Below are positions 37,527-46,363 of a stretch of DNA of 64,000 nucleotides, in pieces. The notes beneath the pieces were generated by a model, which saw only the letters and a list, made by a program, of their open reading frames with translations, did no database searches and was not told the DNA's origin. A program made the position numbers and the translations under genes. The DNA is from Paenibacillus hexagrammi (GTDB lineage Bacteria > Bacillota > Bacilli > Paenibacillales > NBRC-103111): contig NZ_CP090978.1 of NCBI RefSeq assembly GCF_021513275.1, positions 3,224,001-3,288,000 on the forward strand, written 5' to 3'. Each line of letters starts with the position of its first letter. Position 1 is the first letter of the stretch.

Positions 37527-37555
37527 ATTATAGTATAGGTCTACCAGTTTGGCAA
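37527..37555 (-). promoter_or_regulatory. Sigma-A promoter for aroC-aroB-aroH
   Basis: TTGCCA (37550-37555) and TATAAT (37527-37532) are separated by exactly 17 bases on the minus strand. Confidence 0.75.
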
Positions 37556-37578
37556 CCGAATATACCTGTGCCTGCTAA

Positions 37579-37628
37579 ATAAAAAACACGCCCTGTCAAG
37601 AGTTCAAGCTCTCCTGATAGAACGTGCT
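37579..37628 (-). terminator. Terminator downstream of the small HTH-like gene
   Basis: GCACG...CGTG with an inner CTATCAGGAGAG/CTCTTGACAG stem is followed by T6 on the minus strand. Confidence 0.8.
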
Positions 37629-37651
37629 TTTCATATGCATAGAACCATTTC

Positions 37652-37816
37652 TTAGCCGTGCATCGGTTGATTGTGAATAACGCGAGGCGCTTCCGCCATC
37701 TGCGGGTCATTCATTAAGCCCATAATCTGCATGGAATCAATTCCGAGGATTTGTGCACATTCCTGAATCGAAATCATGCCTCTGCGATACGCGGTGATTA
37801 CTTTCCTCTTGTCCAT
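37652..37816 (-). CDS. Small HTH-like protein, 54 residues
   Basis: The product MDKRKVITAYRRGMISIQEC continues with a segment AQILGIDSMQIMGLMNDP that resembles a short helix-turn-helix. AGGAGGG lies 5-6 bases before the ATG at 37816, and a terminator follows, so it is a real expressed unit. The family has no function known to me. It lies between cheR and aroC, where B. subtilis has no gene. Confidence 0.65.
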   Translation of the reverse strand: MDKRKVITAYRRGMISIQECAQILGIDSMQIMGLMNDPQMAEAPRVIHNQPMHG

Positions 37817-37902
37817 CAATACCCTCCTAAGAACAATCAGCTGCATCTATTATTCTTAGTATAGGAATTATTGGCAAATCTTATACAACTTCAAGAAGAC
37901 TA

Positions 37903-38682
37903 TTATCCTTTTTTCCGGTAAAAAAACGTGTCAGCAGGCTCAAAATCGTACTGTCCTGGCGAAAATATTTGTTCGGTAGAGCCTACAAACAACAGTCCAC
38001 CCGGCTTAAGCGCTTTAGAAAACTTTTGGTACAAGATATGCTTTGCTTCTTCCGTGAAGTAGATGATAACATTTCGGCAAACAATAAGATCAAATCCGGT
38101 ATCAAACGTATCAACAAGCAGGTTTTGCTTCTGAAACTTGACCGCGCGTTTCAATTCATCGGACACATGGTACAACACCTGGTCCTGACGAAAATACTTT
38201 TTGACGTATTTGTCCGGAACATCCCTTAGAGAACGGTCCAGGTAGACGCCTTTACGCGCCTTCTCCAATGCGCCATCATCAATATCGGTTGCTTGCAGAT
38301 GCGTATCAGCTAATGCTCCTTGCTCTGCTAAGATCATAGCTAGTGTATACGGCTCTTCGCCTGTTGAACAAGCTGCGCTCCATACTTTAAGCCGCCGGTT
38401 GTTGCGGAGCATTTCCGGAATAAACCTCTGTTCCACAAGCTCCCAACGGTTCGGGTTCCGCCAAAACTCAGATACATTGATCGTCATTCTATCTAAAAAT
38501 TCATAAAACATTTCTTTGTCCTTCATCATGGCATCAAAGAAAGAAACAAAGGTGTGATAACCTCGCTTCATACGCAAAGTCGTTAATCGCCGCTTCATCT
38601 GCGCTTCTTTGTATTGTGCTAAATCAATGGCTGTGAAGTCCTTTACTTTCTTTATAAATAACGCGAAATCTTGATCTTCCAT
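37903..38682 (-). CDS. cheR: Chemotaxis protein methyltransferase CheR
   Basis: The 259-residue protein has the N-terminal CheR domain (ALFIKKVKDFTAIDLAQYKEAQMKRR in two parts) and a SAM-dependent domain with WSAACSTGEEPYTLAM, ATDIDDGALEKA, FDLIVCRNVIIYF and FVGSTEQI. It methylates glutamates of chemoreceptors using S-adenosylmethionine. AGGTG precedes the ATG at 38682. The ndk-cheR-aroC order is that of B. subtilis. Confidence 0.96.
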   Translation of the reverse strand: MEDQDFALFIKKVKDFTAIDLAQYKEAQMKRRLTTLRMKRGYHTFVSFFDAMMKDKEMFYEFLDRMTINVSEFWRNPNRWELVEQRFIPEMLRNNRRLKVWSAACSTGEEPYTLAMILAEQGALADTHLQATDIDDGALEKARKGVYLDRSLRDVPDKYVKKYFRQDQVLYHVSDELKRAVKFQKQNLLVDTFDTGFDLIVCRNVIIYFTEEAKHILYQKFSKALKPGGLLFVGSTEQIFSPGQYDFEPADTFFYRKKG

Positions 38683-38787
38683 GATGTACACCTGCCTTGG
38701 CATTTTGCTATGTGCTTATTTCTTGAATGTGTAGCGAAATTCCTGCATGAGACGACAGAACATTACAAAAATCATCGTACCTGCACG

Positions 38788-38818
38788 CAAAATCAGCCCC
38801 CTGCCAGGGCAGAGGGCT
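38788..38818 (-). terminator. Terminator downstream of ndk
   Basis: AGCCCTCTGCC and GGCAGGGGGCT form a stem followed by GATTTTG on the minus strand. Confidence 0.7.
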
Positions 38819-38849
38819 GTAATATCACTACTATGAGCGAAACAGTCAG

Positions 38850-39293
38850 CTAGATCCATTTCTCGATCACTTTGCTGTATCGACAAAGCTCCGCTTCCGT
38901 AAAAAAGTTTTTTATTTCACGCTCGGCGCTAGCAGGTGAATCCGAGCCGTGTATCAAGTTTAAATTCGTATGTACAGCAAAATCCCCGCGAATGGTGCCC
39001 GGCATTGCCTCCAGAGAATTTGTCTTCCCGATCATAGTCCGAGACAGTGCAATGACCTGCTCGCCTTCCCATACCATGGCAAATACAGGACCTGAAGTAA
39101 TAAACGTTACCAATCTTTCAAAAAAGTCTTTACCCTTATGCTCTGCATAATGATATTCGGCTTGCTCTCTCGTCATCACAAGCAGCTTGCATCCAATCAG
39201 TTGAAAACCTTTTTGCTCAAAGCGTTTTACGATCTCACCAATCAGACCGCGCTGAACACCATCAGGTTTTACCATTAAGAATGTTTGTTCCAT
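38850..39293 (-). CDS. ndk: Nucleoside diphosphate kinase
   Basis: The 147-residue protein shows [21 protein letters not shown] in family register, ARxMIGKTN (here [21 protein letters not shown]), and the active-site histidine in [16 protein letters not shown]. It transfers phosphate among nucleoside di- and triphosphates. It lies between hepT and cheR as in B. subtilis. Confidence 0.97.
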   Translation of the reverse strand: MEQTFLMVKPDGVQRGLIGEIVKRFEQKGFQLIGCKLLVMTREQAEYHYAEHKGKDFFERLVTFITSGPVFAMVWEGEQVIALSRTMIGKTNSLEAMPGTIRGDFAVHTNLNLIHGSDSPASAEREIKNFFTEAELCRYSKVIEKWI

Positions 39294-39391
39294 GTTTCTT
39301 TCGCCTCCGAGACCGTAGTGTACTGTTCTTTAATGTATTATCAGTGTACACTTCTTGGAAGCTTTTCTCAAATTTATTGCGGGATAGAAGA

Positions 39392-40369
39392 TTAATAAGT
39401 TCTGTCGCCGATAAATCGCGCGACCTCGATCAGGTCTTTCTTCGCTTGTCTATCAGGCAGATCATCTAAAGCGGTCAGCGCCTTATTTAAATACTTTTGC
39501 GAAAGCTCCTCTGCCTGCACAATACCTTCACTGCCCCGAATAAGATCAATAAACCTACTGACATCCGTTTGACCGTCCAGCTGTTGAATGCGCTCCAGTT
39601 CGCCTAACAACTGCGGCCTCAAAACTGGATTTTTCAACGCATAGATGACCGGAATGGTAATATTACCTTGCTTAATATCGCTTCCAGGCGGTTTACCGAT
39701 TTGTTTTTCTGTTCCCGTTAAGTCGAGCACATCATCACGGATCTGAAACACCATACCGATATTGTAGCCAAATGCATACAGCCTGTTGCAGATCCAATCC
39801 GGCGCATCTGCCGCCATAGCGCCTAATTGACAGCTAATCGCAATCAGTAAAGCGGTCTTCCTGCGAATCCGCAGCAAATAATCCCGAATCGTTTGCTCAT
39901 GGTCATAGAAGAACCGGATCTGCTCCATTTCTCCAATGGACATTTCGACGATAGCCTTTGACATGACTTGATGAACAGCCTGCTTAGGAATCTGTGTGAT
40001 AACACTAAGTGCCTTTGCAAAAATGTAGTCACCTGTGTACATCGCTATACGGTTATCCCATTTGGAGCGCACCGTCAGCTGACCTCGTCTTGTATTCGCA
40101 TCATCAATTACGTCGTCATGAACCAAGGATGCCATATGTATAAGTTCCAACGGAACTGCAATATGCTTCATCGTTTGCAGCTTGTATTCTCCGAATTCGC
40201 CCGCCAACAGCACAAAAACGGGCCGAATTCTTTTGCCGCCTGCTTTAAGCAAGTGCAAAGAAGCTTCTTTCAGCATAGAGTGATCCGTGTAGATGCTTTC
40301 TTCCAGCTCGCGTTCGATCGCTGCTATATCCTTTTTCTTTCTTGCATAAATATCCAAAAGGTTCTTCAT
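39392..40369 (-). CDS. hepT: Heptaprenyl diphosphate synthase component II (trans-polyprenyl synthase)
   Basis: The 325-residue all-alpha enzyme has both aspartate-rich motifs: LVHDDVIDDANTRRG (first) and IRDDVLDLTGTEKQIGKPPGSDI (second), with GGKRIRP near the start. It builds the C35 side chain of menaquinone together with the small HepS subunit encoded at 44 kb. The ATG at 40369 overlaps the mqnA stop (ATGA) and follows AGGTGACAGA; the longer frame to 40402 lies inside mqnA. Confidence 0.94.
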   Translation of the reverse strand: MKNLLDIYARKKKDIAAIERELEESIYTDHSMLKEASLHLLKAGGKRIRPVFVLLAGEFGEYKLQTMKHIAVPLELIHMASLVHDDVIDDANTRRGQLTVRSKWDNRIAMYTGDYIFAKALSVITQIPKQAVHQVMSKAIVEMSIGEMEQIRFFYDHEQTIRDYLLRIRRKTALLIAISCQLGAMAADAPDWICNRLYAFGYNIGMVFQIRDDVLDLTGTEKQIGKPPGSDIKQGNITIPVIYALKNPVLRPQLLGELERIQQLDGQTDVSRFIDLIRGSEGIVQAEELSQKYLNKALTALDDLPDRQAKKDLIEVARFIGDRTY

Positions 40370-41232
40370 TCTGTCACCTGATCTTTTACTTTCTCTGACC
40401 AAATCTCAATTTGGGATCTGCACGGCAGTAGACCTAGCTCAAAGCAATATTGGTAATACAATTGCAAGCCCTGCCATTGTTCAGGACCAAAATCATAGCA
40501 TAACGCATGAAAATAATGATGCCAATAAGCTTCCGTGCCTCCTACAACGCTTTGCGCTTCCCTAATCATTTCGTCAGGCTGTCGATGCGCCTTGCATTTG
40601 CTTTTGACAAAAGCCTCAAATACTCGTGTAACCAAATCCGGATAACGTTCCGCCGTATCCTTGCGAATCGCCCAAACGGCAAAGGTCATCCATTGACCGG
40701 TCCATTTCGCCCATTCTTGCCCAAGATCAGTAATCATATACTTGCTGCTGCGCCAGCTCTCACGAATCGCGTCATCTCCGATAAGCAAGGCTCCGTCTGC
40801 ATCAGCCATCATCAGATCGAGTTCGGGAGATGCGTATTCATATTCAGGATTACCTTCATAAAACTTCTCCAGGATAATCTTCAGCAGATTCACCGAGGTT
40901 GCTGAAGTTGTCGGCAGCTTAATCCGTCCGTGCGCGATATCACTTAGAGGCTTGTCGTGAAACAGCAGGATGGAATTCACATTGCCATAAGCACTTACAG
41001 ACAGGTCCGGATAAAGTAAATATTCACCAAAATTCTGACCGTAGGCAAATGACGATATTGGCCCCATGTCAATCTCACCGGCAGCCATCGCTTTATTCAG
41101 CGAGGATGGGACCTGCTCGATGATATCTAAATCTCTATCGGCCATCATCTCTGGAAAATAATAAAATATCGGCCATACATTGGTGTAATTAATACGGCCA
41201 ATGCGGATTTTTTTACCATCACGATCCCTCAT
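40366..41232 (-). CDS. mqnA: Chorismate dehydratase MqnA (futalosine-pathway menaquinone synthesis)
   Basis: The 288-residue periplasmic-binding-protein-like enzyme has RIGRINYTNVWPIFYYF, VPSSLNKAMAAGEIDMGPISSFAYG, SILLFHD, LPTTSATSVNLLKIIL and ALLIGDDAI, the MqnA/MqnD pattern with the MqnA-type N-terminus. It dehydrates chorismate to 3-enolpyruvylbenzoate, the first step of the futalosine route. GGGGAG precedes the ATG at 41232. It is inserted between the UbiX-like gene and hepT, which are neighbours of menG in other Bacillales. Confidence 0.9.
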   Translation of the reverse strand: MRDRDGKKIRIGRINYTNVWPIFYYFPEMMADRDLDIIEQVPSSLNKAMAAGEIDMGPISSFAYGQNFGEYLLYPDLSVSAYGNVNSILLFHDKPLSDIAHGRIKLPTTSATSVNLLKIILEKFYEGNPEYEYASPELDLMMADADGALLIGDDAIRESWRSSKYMITDLGQEWAKWTGQWMTFAVWAIRKDTAERYPDLVTRVFEAFVKSKCKAHRQPDEMIREAQSVVGGTEAYWHHYFHALCYDFGPEQWQGLQLYYQYCFELGLLPCRSQIEIWSEKVKDQVTE

Positions 41233-41824
41233 GGTTTTCTCCCCATCTTTGAAATAAGGAATGCTCAACCTCCATGCTGTCCAACACTTTACCCACCAAG
41301 AAGTCAACCATTTCATCAATCGAACGCGGCAATGTATAAAATGCAGGCATAGCTGGGAGCATACGCACACCCATTCTGGACAATGTCAGCATATTCTCAA
41401 GATGAATCGAGTGCAAAGGAGTTTCCCTAGGTACCAAAATGAGCTTTCTTCCCTCTTTCAGCATCACATCGGCAGCACGTTCCAGCAAATTATCCGATGA
41501 GCCGTGAGCAAGCCCCGATAAGGTTCCCATGGAACAAGGAACGACAACCATTCCTTGAGTGCGGAATGAGCCGCTAGCGACCGAAGCTCCTATATCCGAA
41601 ATCGGATGATACTCAAAGGTTCCCGGATACTTTCCGAATCTCTCCTGAAGGGTCTCTTTACGCTTGCTGCTATTCCACTGCAGTTCATCATGCAAGACTC
41701 TCCACCCTGCTTCAGTTATGATCAGATGGACACTCAAGCCCTGCTCCAACAGCACTTCGCACAGCCTCACCCCATAGACTGCGCCGCTAGCTCCGGTAAT
41801 CCCTACAATCCAATTACCGCTCAT
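41219..41824 (-). CDS. UbiX-family flavin prenyltransferase
   Basis: The 201-residue flavoprotein has VGITGASGAVYGVRLCEVL, VVVPCSMGTLSGLAHGSSDNLLERAADVMLKEGRKL, VPRETPLHSIHLENM and PAMPAFYTLP. UbiX proteins make prenylated FMN, the cofactor of UbiD-type decarboxylases. In the futalosine pathway such a decarboxylase acts on the naphthoate intermediate, so this gene likely serves that step (often called mqnM). It overlaps mqnA and the UbiA-like gene by a few bases. Confidence 0.92.
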   Translation of the reverse strand: MSGNWIVGITGASGAVYGVRLCEVLLEQGLSVHLIITEAGWRVLHDELQWNSSKRKETLQERFGKYPGTFEYHPISDIGASVASGSFRTQGMVVVPCSMGTLSGLAHGSSDNLLERAADVMLKEGRKLILVPRETPLHSIHLENMLTLSRMGVRMLPAMPAFYTLPRSIDEMVDFLVGKVLDSMEVEHSLFQRWGENHEGS

Positions 41825-42696
41825 GTACGGTGTATAAAGAAAATATCCAGCAATGTAAAAGCAAACACCACGATGCTAAGGACACCGTTCATCGTGAAAA
41901 ATGCCGTATTCAGCTTGGACAAGTCAGTCGGGGAAACTAGCCTGTGTTCTTTGTAAAGCAAGACATAAGCGATCACAAGACCCACAAGATATAACCAACT
42001 TAAATGAGTCATAAAGAACAGAGTAACGAGTCCGACGGCCGTTAGCACATGCAGAACTCGCGCTGTCATTAATGCAGCTTTAATGCCAAATCGGCTAGGT
42101 AATGAATGAAGACCCTCTTGCTTATCAAATTCTGCATCCTGACAGGCATAAATCAAATCGAAACCTGCGCTCCAGCACACGACTGTTAAATAAAAAATGA
42201 TGGATGACCAAGTAAACTGACCGGTTACGGCTACCCAACCGCCAAGAGGCGCAAGCCCTAGCGTAATACCCAGGAAAAAATGGCATGTCCAAGTGAAGCG
42301 CTTGGTATACGAGTAAAACACAAGAAAAAACACTGCGATTGGCAGTAGTTTCATGGCTAGCGAGCTTAGATTGTAAGTTGCCCAAAACAAGAGAAGAAAC
42401 GAAAGTATGATATAAATAATGACCTGACGAATCGAAATCAATCCGGCTGGAATGGCACGATTAGATGTCCGAGGATTCTTCTTATCAATGACATGATCAA
42501 TGACCCGGTTGAGTGCCATTGCAGCTGTTCTGGCCCCAACCATCGCTAAAGTGATCCATAAAATCTGCATCCAGCTTGGTAAATGGCCTGTAAGAACAAC
42601 CGAACCCAAGATAGCCCCCATAAAGGCAAAGGGCAGAGCAAAGATGGAATGCTCAAATTTAATCATTTCCAAAAATATTTTTAATTTAGTAAACAT
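41821..42696 (-). CDS. UbiA-family prenyltransferase, probably MqnP
   Basis: The 291-residue polytopic protein has the aspartate-rich NRVIDHVIDKKNPRTSNRAIPAG and the second motif DLIYACQDAEFDKQEGLHSLPSRFG. It should attach the heptaprenyl chain to the dihydroxynaphthoate precursor of menaquinone at the membrane. Neighbours (mqnA, UbiX-like, menG, hepS, hepT) support the MqnP role over a ubiquinone or haem O role. Start overlaps the upstream unit closely, with the stop overlapping the UbiX-like start by four bases. Confidence 0.88.
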   Translation of the reverse strand: MFTKLKIFLEMIKFEHSIFALPFAFMGAILGSVVLTGHLPSWMQILWITLAMVGARTAAMALNRVIDHVIDKKNPRTSNRAIPAGLISIRQVIIYIILSFLLLFWATYNLSSLAMKLLPIAVFFLVFYSYTKRFTWTCHFFLGITLGLAPLGGWVAVTGQFTWSSIIFYLTVVCWSAGFDLIYACQDAEFDKQEGLHSLPSRFGIKAALMTARVLHVLTAVGLVTLFFMTHLSWLYLVGLVIAYVLLYKEHRLVSPTDLSKLNTAFFTMNGVLSIVVFAFTLLDIFFIHRT

Positions 42697-42701
42697 CGCT
42701 A

Positions 42702-43427
42702 TTACACTCCCGATTTAGTTTTCCCCTTGGTGCCTATGTGCAGTGCCGCAATACCGCCAGTCAACGGATAAGCTTCTACATTTTGCAAGCCCTGTTTGGC
42801 GAAAATAGCGGCCAGCTGTTTGTGATCGGGAAAATGAATCAATGATTCCGGCAGCCACTTGTACTGCTCGTAGCTCTTCGCGATCAGCTTGCCCATGAAA
42901 GGAAGCACCCGCTGAAAGTAAAAATAATAAATGGATTTGAAAGGCTCCCAAGTAGGCTTTGACAATTCCAGAGACACAACAAGTCCTCCAGGCTTCACCA
43001 CTCGCTGCATTTCGCGGATAACCTGCTCCAAATCAGGTACATTGCGCAGCGCAAACCCGATTGTCGCATAATCAAAGGTGTTATCTTCAAACGGCAGGCT
43101 CATGGCATTTCCTCGTATGAGACGAATCTGCTTGTCCAAATCAAGCTGTTTGATTTTTTCCGCGCCAAAGTCCAGCATATGCTGACTAAAATCAAGCCCT
43201 ACCATCTCACCGCTACCGCTGGCTTGCGCGAGACTGATCGTCCAATCGCATGTTCCGCAGCAAATATCGATGGCTGTAGAGCCCGGCTTAACCTTCATCT
43301 TGTTCATGGTAAATTTGCGCCATGCCTTATGGCGGCGAAAGCTAAGAATATTATTCATCATATCGTATTTTGGCGCGATCCGTTCAAATACGGAATGAAC
43401 AAATTCCTCTTTTGATTTTGTAGCCAT
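42702..43427 (-). CDS. menG: Demethylmenaquinone methyltransferase
   Basis: The 241-residue SAM-dependent methyltransferase has VHSVFERIAPKYDMMNNILSF (family start), IDICCGTCDWTISLA, GLDFSQHMLDFG and FALRNVPDLEQVIREMQRVVKPGG. It performs the last step of menaquinone synthesis. In B. subtilis menG lies between hepS and hepT; here three futalosine-type genes are added between menG and hepT. Confidence 0.95.
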   Translation of the reverse strand: MATKSKEEFVHSVFERIAPKYDMMNNILSFRRHKAWRKFTMNKMKVKPGSTAIDICCGTCDWTISLAQASGSGEMVGLDFSQHMLDFGAEKIKQLDLDKQIRLIRGNAMSLPFEDNTFDYATIGFALRNVPDLEQVIREMQRVVKPGGLVVSLELSKPTWEPFKSIYYFYFQRVLPFMGKLIAKSYEQYKWLPESLIHFPDHKQLAAIFAKQGLQNVEAYPLTGGIAALHIGTKGKTKSGV

Positions 43428-43440
43428 CTGTCATTTCACC

Positions 43441-44304
43441 TCATATGTCTTCAAGCACTTTGGGTTTAGACAAAAATCGAAGAAACGGTTCAGCAATGTG
43501 AAACAGTTCACTTACGAGTTTATCGGAATCCAACTGCCCGATCTTGTTATGTAACTGCTTGATATGCGTCTCGAGCATTTGATAAAGCAGTGACGAAATG
43601 TGGTACTTATGCATGAGTGTCCGAATTTTGGCATGATCAGGCTCGTCTGCATGTAATTGCTTGCGTTCTTCCTTCGTACCATGCTGAAGAATGTGCCAGA
43701 AGCCCCAGCTTCCATGAAGGTTAGACGCGGATTCAATTCGAAATATTTCTTCAAACAGCACTTCACATTTGGAGTAGGCTTGCAAAATTTCCGGCCATGT
43801 TTGATCATACACCTCAGCCATAACTTCTGAAAAAGCCAAAAACAGCTGAGATTTGATTTCCACGGTTTGATGGAGATAATCCTCTGCCGTTACTTTGAGC
43901 TGCTTCATTTTCGTATATAAACTCATTTTCATCCGGTTTACATCACAAATAGCTCCAGCCAGCTGCTTAATCATATCGATCTGTCCTGCTTGCGATAGCA
44001 GGTGATAGAAGCGTGAACTAAAATAATCACCGGCTAATACTTGAAGCTGTCTCGACCGCGCCGCTTTCTTCTCTTTCTGTTCATTGCTGGGAGTTACCTG
44101 ATCATGCGTGTCCAAGCCTAACTGAACAAGCGACGCTGCTAAGCTGTATAATTCGCTTGATGTATGATATTTGGTGCTGCCGCTTAGGAATGCAAACAAC
44201 AAACGTGTGCGGAGCTCAGGAAATTCAGGTAAGTCCGTATGATTCTGAATCATGTCATACTCCGTATATTGTTTGGCCATTTCTGGGATTCGAAAAGAGT
44301 TCAT
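43441..44304 (-). CDS. hepS: Heptaprenyl diphosphate synthase component I
   Basis: The 287-residue helical protein resembles HepS: ELRTRLLFAFLSGSTKYHTSSELYSLAASLVQLGLDTHDQV in several parts, and LAGDYFSSRFYHLLSQAGQIDMIKQLAGAICDVN. It is the non-catalytic partner of HepT and sets chain length. It lies directly upstream of menG. Assignment rests on the GDYFSSRFY region and on order hepS-menG-hepT. Confidence 0.88.
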   Translation of the reverse strand: MNSFRIPEMAKQYTEYDMIQNHTDLPEFPELRTRLLFAFLSGSTKYHTSSELYSLAASLVQLGLDTHDQVTPSNEQKEKKAARSRQLQVLAGDYFSSRFYHLLSQAGQIDMIKQLAGAICDVNRMKMSLYTKMKQLKVTAEDYLHQTVEIKSQLFLAFSEVMAEVYDQTWPEILQAYSKCEVLFEEIFRIESASNLHGSWGFWHILQHGTKEERKQLHADEPDHAKIRTLMHKYHISSLLYQMLETHIKQLHNKIGQLDSDKLVSELFHIAEPFLRFLSKPKVLEDI

Positions 44305-44406
44305 GCAAAAGCCTCCGATACCGTATGCAGTTGTGTCTTTATGTTTTCATCCAAGTAATTATATCATAACCCGCTTTGAGAAGCACAATGAAATTATATA
44401 CGATTC

Positions 44407-44940
44407 TTAGAGCGGATATCTCTGCTGCCATCTTGTTGTATAGGTAAGCCGAAAGCGATCGATCAGCTGCCTCTCCAATTGTACCTGAGTCAGCTCGCTC
44501 GCCTTCTCCTTTAAGTCTTTCCCGTGTTCACGATCCGCAACCATCGCAAGCACCAGTTGGGCCGAAGAGCTGTCTGCTGAGCCGGCATAGTCCATGACCC
44601 TTACCATTACCTGATTCACATTCTTGGTTTTTGCATTCATCGTTTGTGCAATTGTATATAAATCACGGTAAACGGTTGCAGCATCAGCATTCTTTGGAAG
44701 ACTAAGATCTATAAATAAGATCGAATCGCTTAATTCAACCTTCCGAATTCGAAGCTGTAAAGGAACTTGTACGAGTAAATCGACCAAGTTATCACTCGTT
44801 AATTGAGCCGATCTTCCTGTCGACCAAGCTTGACTAGAAGGGGCTCCTGCATATTGATCCAACTTTGGCAGCAAGGACAAACCGCCCGCCACAGCAGCGG
44901 ACACGAACGCTGTAATTACTATACGAGCCGTCCAATTCAC
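44407..44940 (-). CDS. Secreted or membrane-anchored protein of unknown function
   Basis: The 177-residue product has one N-terminal hydrophobic segment (IVITAFVSAAVAGGLSLL) that could be a signal or anchor, followed by a soluble domain with LRIRKVELSDSILFIDLSL and TVYRDLYTIAQTMNAKT. The beta-strand then helix arrangement is faintly reminiscent of GerMN-type domains, but no family is assigned. It sits between mtrB and hepS, where B. subtilis has no gene, and its right-hand neighbour is separated by a terminator. Confidence 0.65.
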   Translation of the reverse strand: MNWTARIVITAFVSAAVAGGLSLLPKLDQYAGAPSSQAWSTGRSAQLTSDNLVDLLVQVPLQLRIRKVELSDSILFIDLSLPKNADAATVYRDLYTIAQTMNAKTKNVNQVMVRVMDYAGSADSSSAQLVLAMVADREHGKDLKEKASELTQVQLERQLIDRFRLTYTTRWQQRYPL

Positions 44941-45025
44941 TGTACAAAAACACCTCCCACGAGTTTCGCTGATTCGAAACTGTAAACTGCATGCTAAGCA
45001 AAAGGCTTATACACCATTGTACAAT

Positions 45026-45051
45026 GAGAAAAGGCAGGCTATGCCTGCCTC
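45026..45051 (-). terminator. Terminator downstream of mtrB
   Basis: AGGCAGGC and GCCTGCCT with a three-base loop (45032-45050), followed by TTTTCTC on the minus strand. Confidence 0.8.
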
Positions 45052-45057
45052 GTTAAA

Positions 45058-45285
45058 TTATTCTTCTGTATCCACCGTACCAAATTTCGTCATGATGATC
45101 GCTTTGCCTCTAACCTTCACAGCTGAGGTATGCTCAGTAAACTGAGCAATCATCACCTCTCCCTTGTCTAGCTTTTCCGTATGGTGAAACCGAGTATCCT
45201 GACCTCTGGTCAAGCCGATCACATGAACGCCGTTGTCCTTCGCTTTAATGATAAAGAAATCATTGTTATTTCCATTACCTTCCAT
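45058..45285 (-). CDS. mtrB: Tryptophan RNA-binding attenuation protein TRAP
   Basis: The 75-residue protein matches TRAP closely: [40 protein letters not shown] and [13 protein letters not shown]. The residues that bind tryptophan and stack on G-A-G triplets (KLDKGE loop, the two Lys and Arg of VKVRGKA) are present. TRAP forms an 11-subunit ring that binds (G/U)AG repeats when charged with tryptophan. Its target is the leader upstream of trpE at 34.7 kb. GGAGGG precedes the ATG. Confidence 0.96.
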   Translation of the reverse strand: MEGNGNNNDFFIIKAKDNGVHVIGLTRGQDTRFHHTEKLDKGEVMIAQFTEHTSAVKVRGKAIIMTKFGTVDTEE

Positions 45286-45371
45286 AATAAGAAACCCTCC
45301 GTTCTCATGCTTAAAGCATAACTAGGTTCTATGATGCAGAAAATAAAAGCGGAAGTCAACTGCATCTAATC

Positions 45372-46286
45372 TTACAAAGCTGTTTCCTGTGCTATATTTC
45401 GTTTCCGGTAAAATAACTTAATGGATCCCGGCAGCACTTTATTCGTCACAATACGAATCAGGAAATCTGCGAGCTTTACCGTACCAAATGCAAACAGCAT
45501 TCCTGCACAAACATCGATGAGCCAATGAATCTGTAAATAGAGTGTAGAGAAAATGATAGCGCTGCAATACGTAACCATCATCGTTTTAAAAATCCGGTCC
45601 TTCTCACGTAAAGCTAACAGCAGCATGGCAAATGATATGGATGTATGCATGCTGGGGAAGCAATTCATTACAGCAACGAGAAGCGAATTATTGTCCGCAA
45701 ACGTCCGATGCAGTAAATCAGGCTGCTTATTCACATACCAAACCTCATGAAGCAAGATTAGATTATAAAAGGGCAAAATAAGCGGAAATTGCAGCATATG
45801 GCCGGATAAGGCATAGGAAACCATCTTCTTGATACTGCGAGTCCAAAAGCTGCGCACAATACAAATCCAAAGAGAAAGTACAAATCCGTAGTTGTAGATC
45901 CAAACCATCGACTTATCAAGATAAGGATTGGCGATTAAGCGGGCCCATCCGCCTGTATTCAGCGGTATCGCATTCATATAATCGTCCCAGTGCCAAGGAT
46001 GACGATTGTTCTCAAACATCCAATTGGCAATCTTCCACCATAGGCTGTTGCCCGATCCATAAAAATAATAAAAGACACCTAGCAGCGGAATACCAAAGAC
46101 AAAAAAACGCTTCCAGTCCACATCAACTTGATCTGTACGCACGCCAAGCAAGCAAATTAGCAGCAAGCCCCAGCAGGATGGACTCCATCCACCAACGGTT
46201 CCAATTCGCCAAACCAAATAGATCGAAAAGATGATACCATACATCGTCCAATCCAGAGACCTAATCTTTTCGTTTAATTTAAGCAT
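45372..46286 (-). CDS. PAP2-superfamily membrane phosphatase or phosphotransferase
   Basis: The 304-residue protein has at least six hydrophobic segments. The PAP2 (Aur1-like) catalytic motifs are NCFPSMHTSISFAM (SxxxH with the conserved His) and LQIHWLIDVCAGM (the final His/Asp). Such enzymes act on membrane phospho-lipids, for example undecaprenyl pyrophosphate or inositol-phosphate lipids; the substrate is not readable here. It lies between mtrB and tRNA-Pro, where B. subtilis has folE (mtrA). Confidence 0.82.
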   Translation of the reverse strand: MLKLNEKIRSLDWTMYGIIFSIYLVWRIGTVGGWSPSCWGLLLICLLGVRTDQVDVDWKRFFVFGIPLLGVFYYFYGSGNSLWWKIANWMFENNRHPWHWDDYMNAIPLNTGGWARLIANPYLDKSMVWIYNYGFVLSLWICIVRSFWTRSIKKMVSYALSGHMLQFPLILPFYNLILLHEVWYVNKQPDLLHRTFADNNSLLVAVMNCFPSMHTSISFAMLLLALREKDRIFKTMMVTYCSAIIFSTLYLQIHWLIDVCAGMLFAFGTVKLADFLIRIVTNKVLPGSIKLFYRKRNIAQETAL

Positions 46287-46331
46287 GTCCTATGCTGTCC
46301 CCCAGTCTAGTAAGAAGCATTCCTACAAAAG

Positions 46332-46358
46332 AAAAAGACATCGGCTTGACGATGTCTT
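46332..46358 (-). terminator. Terminator downstream of tRNA-Pro
   Basis: AAGACATCG and CGATGTCTT form a stem followed by TTTCTTTT on the minus strand. Confidence 0.85.
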
Positions 46359-46363
46359 CCTCA

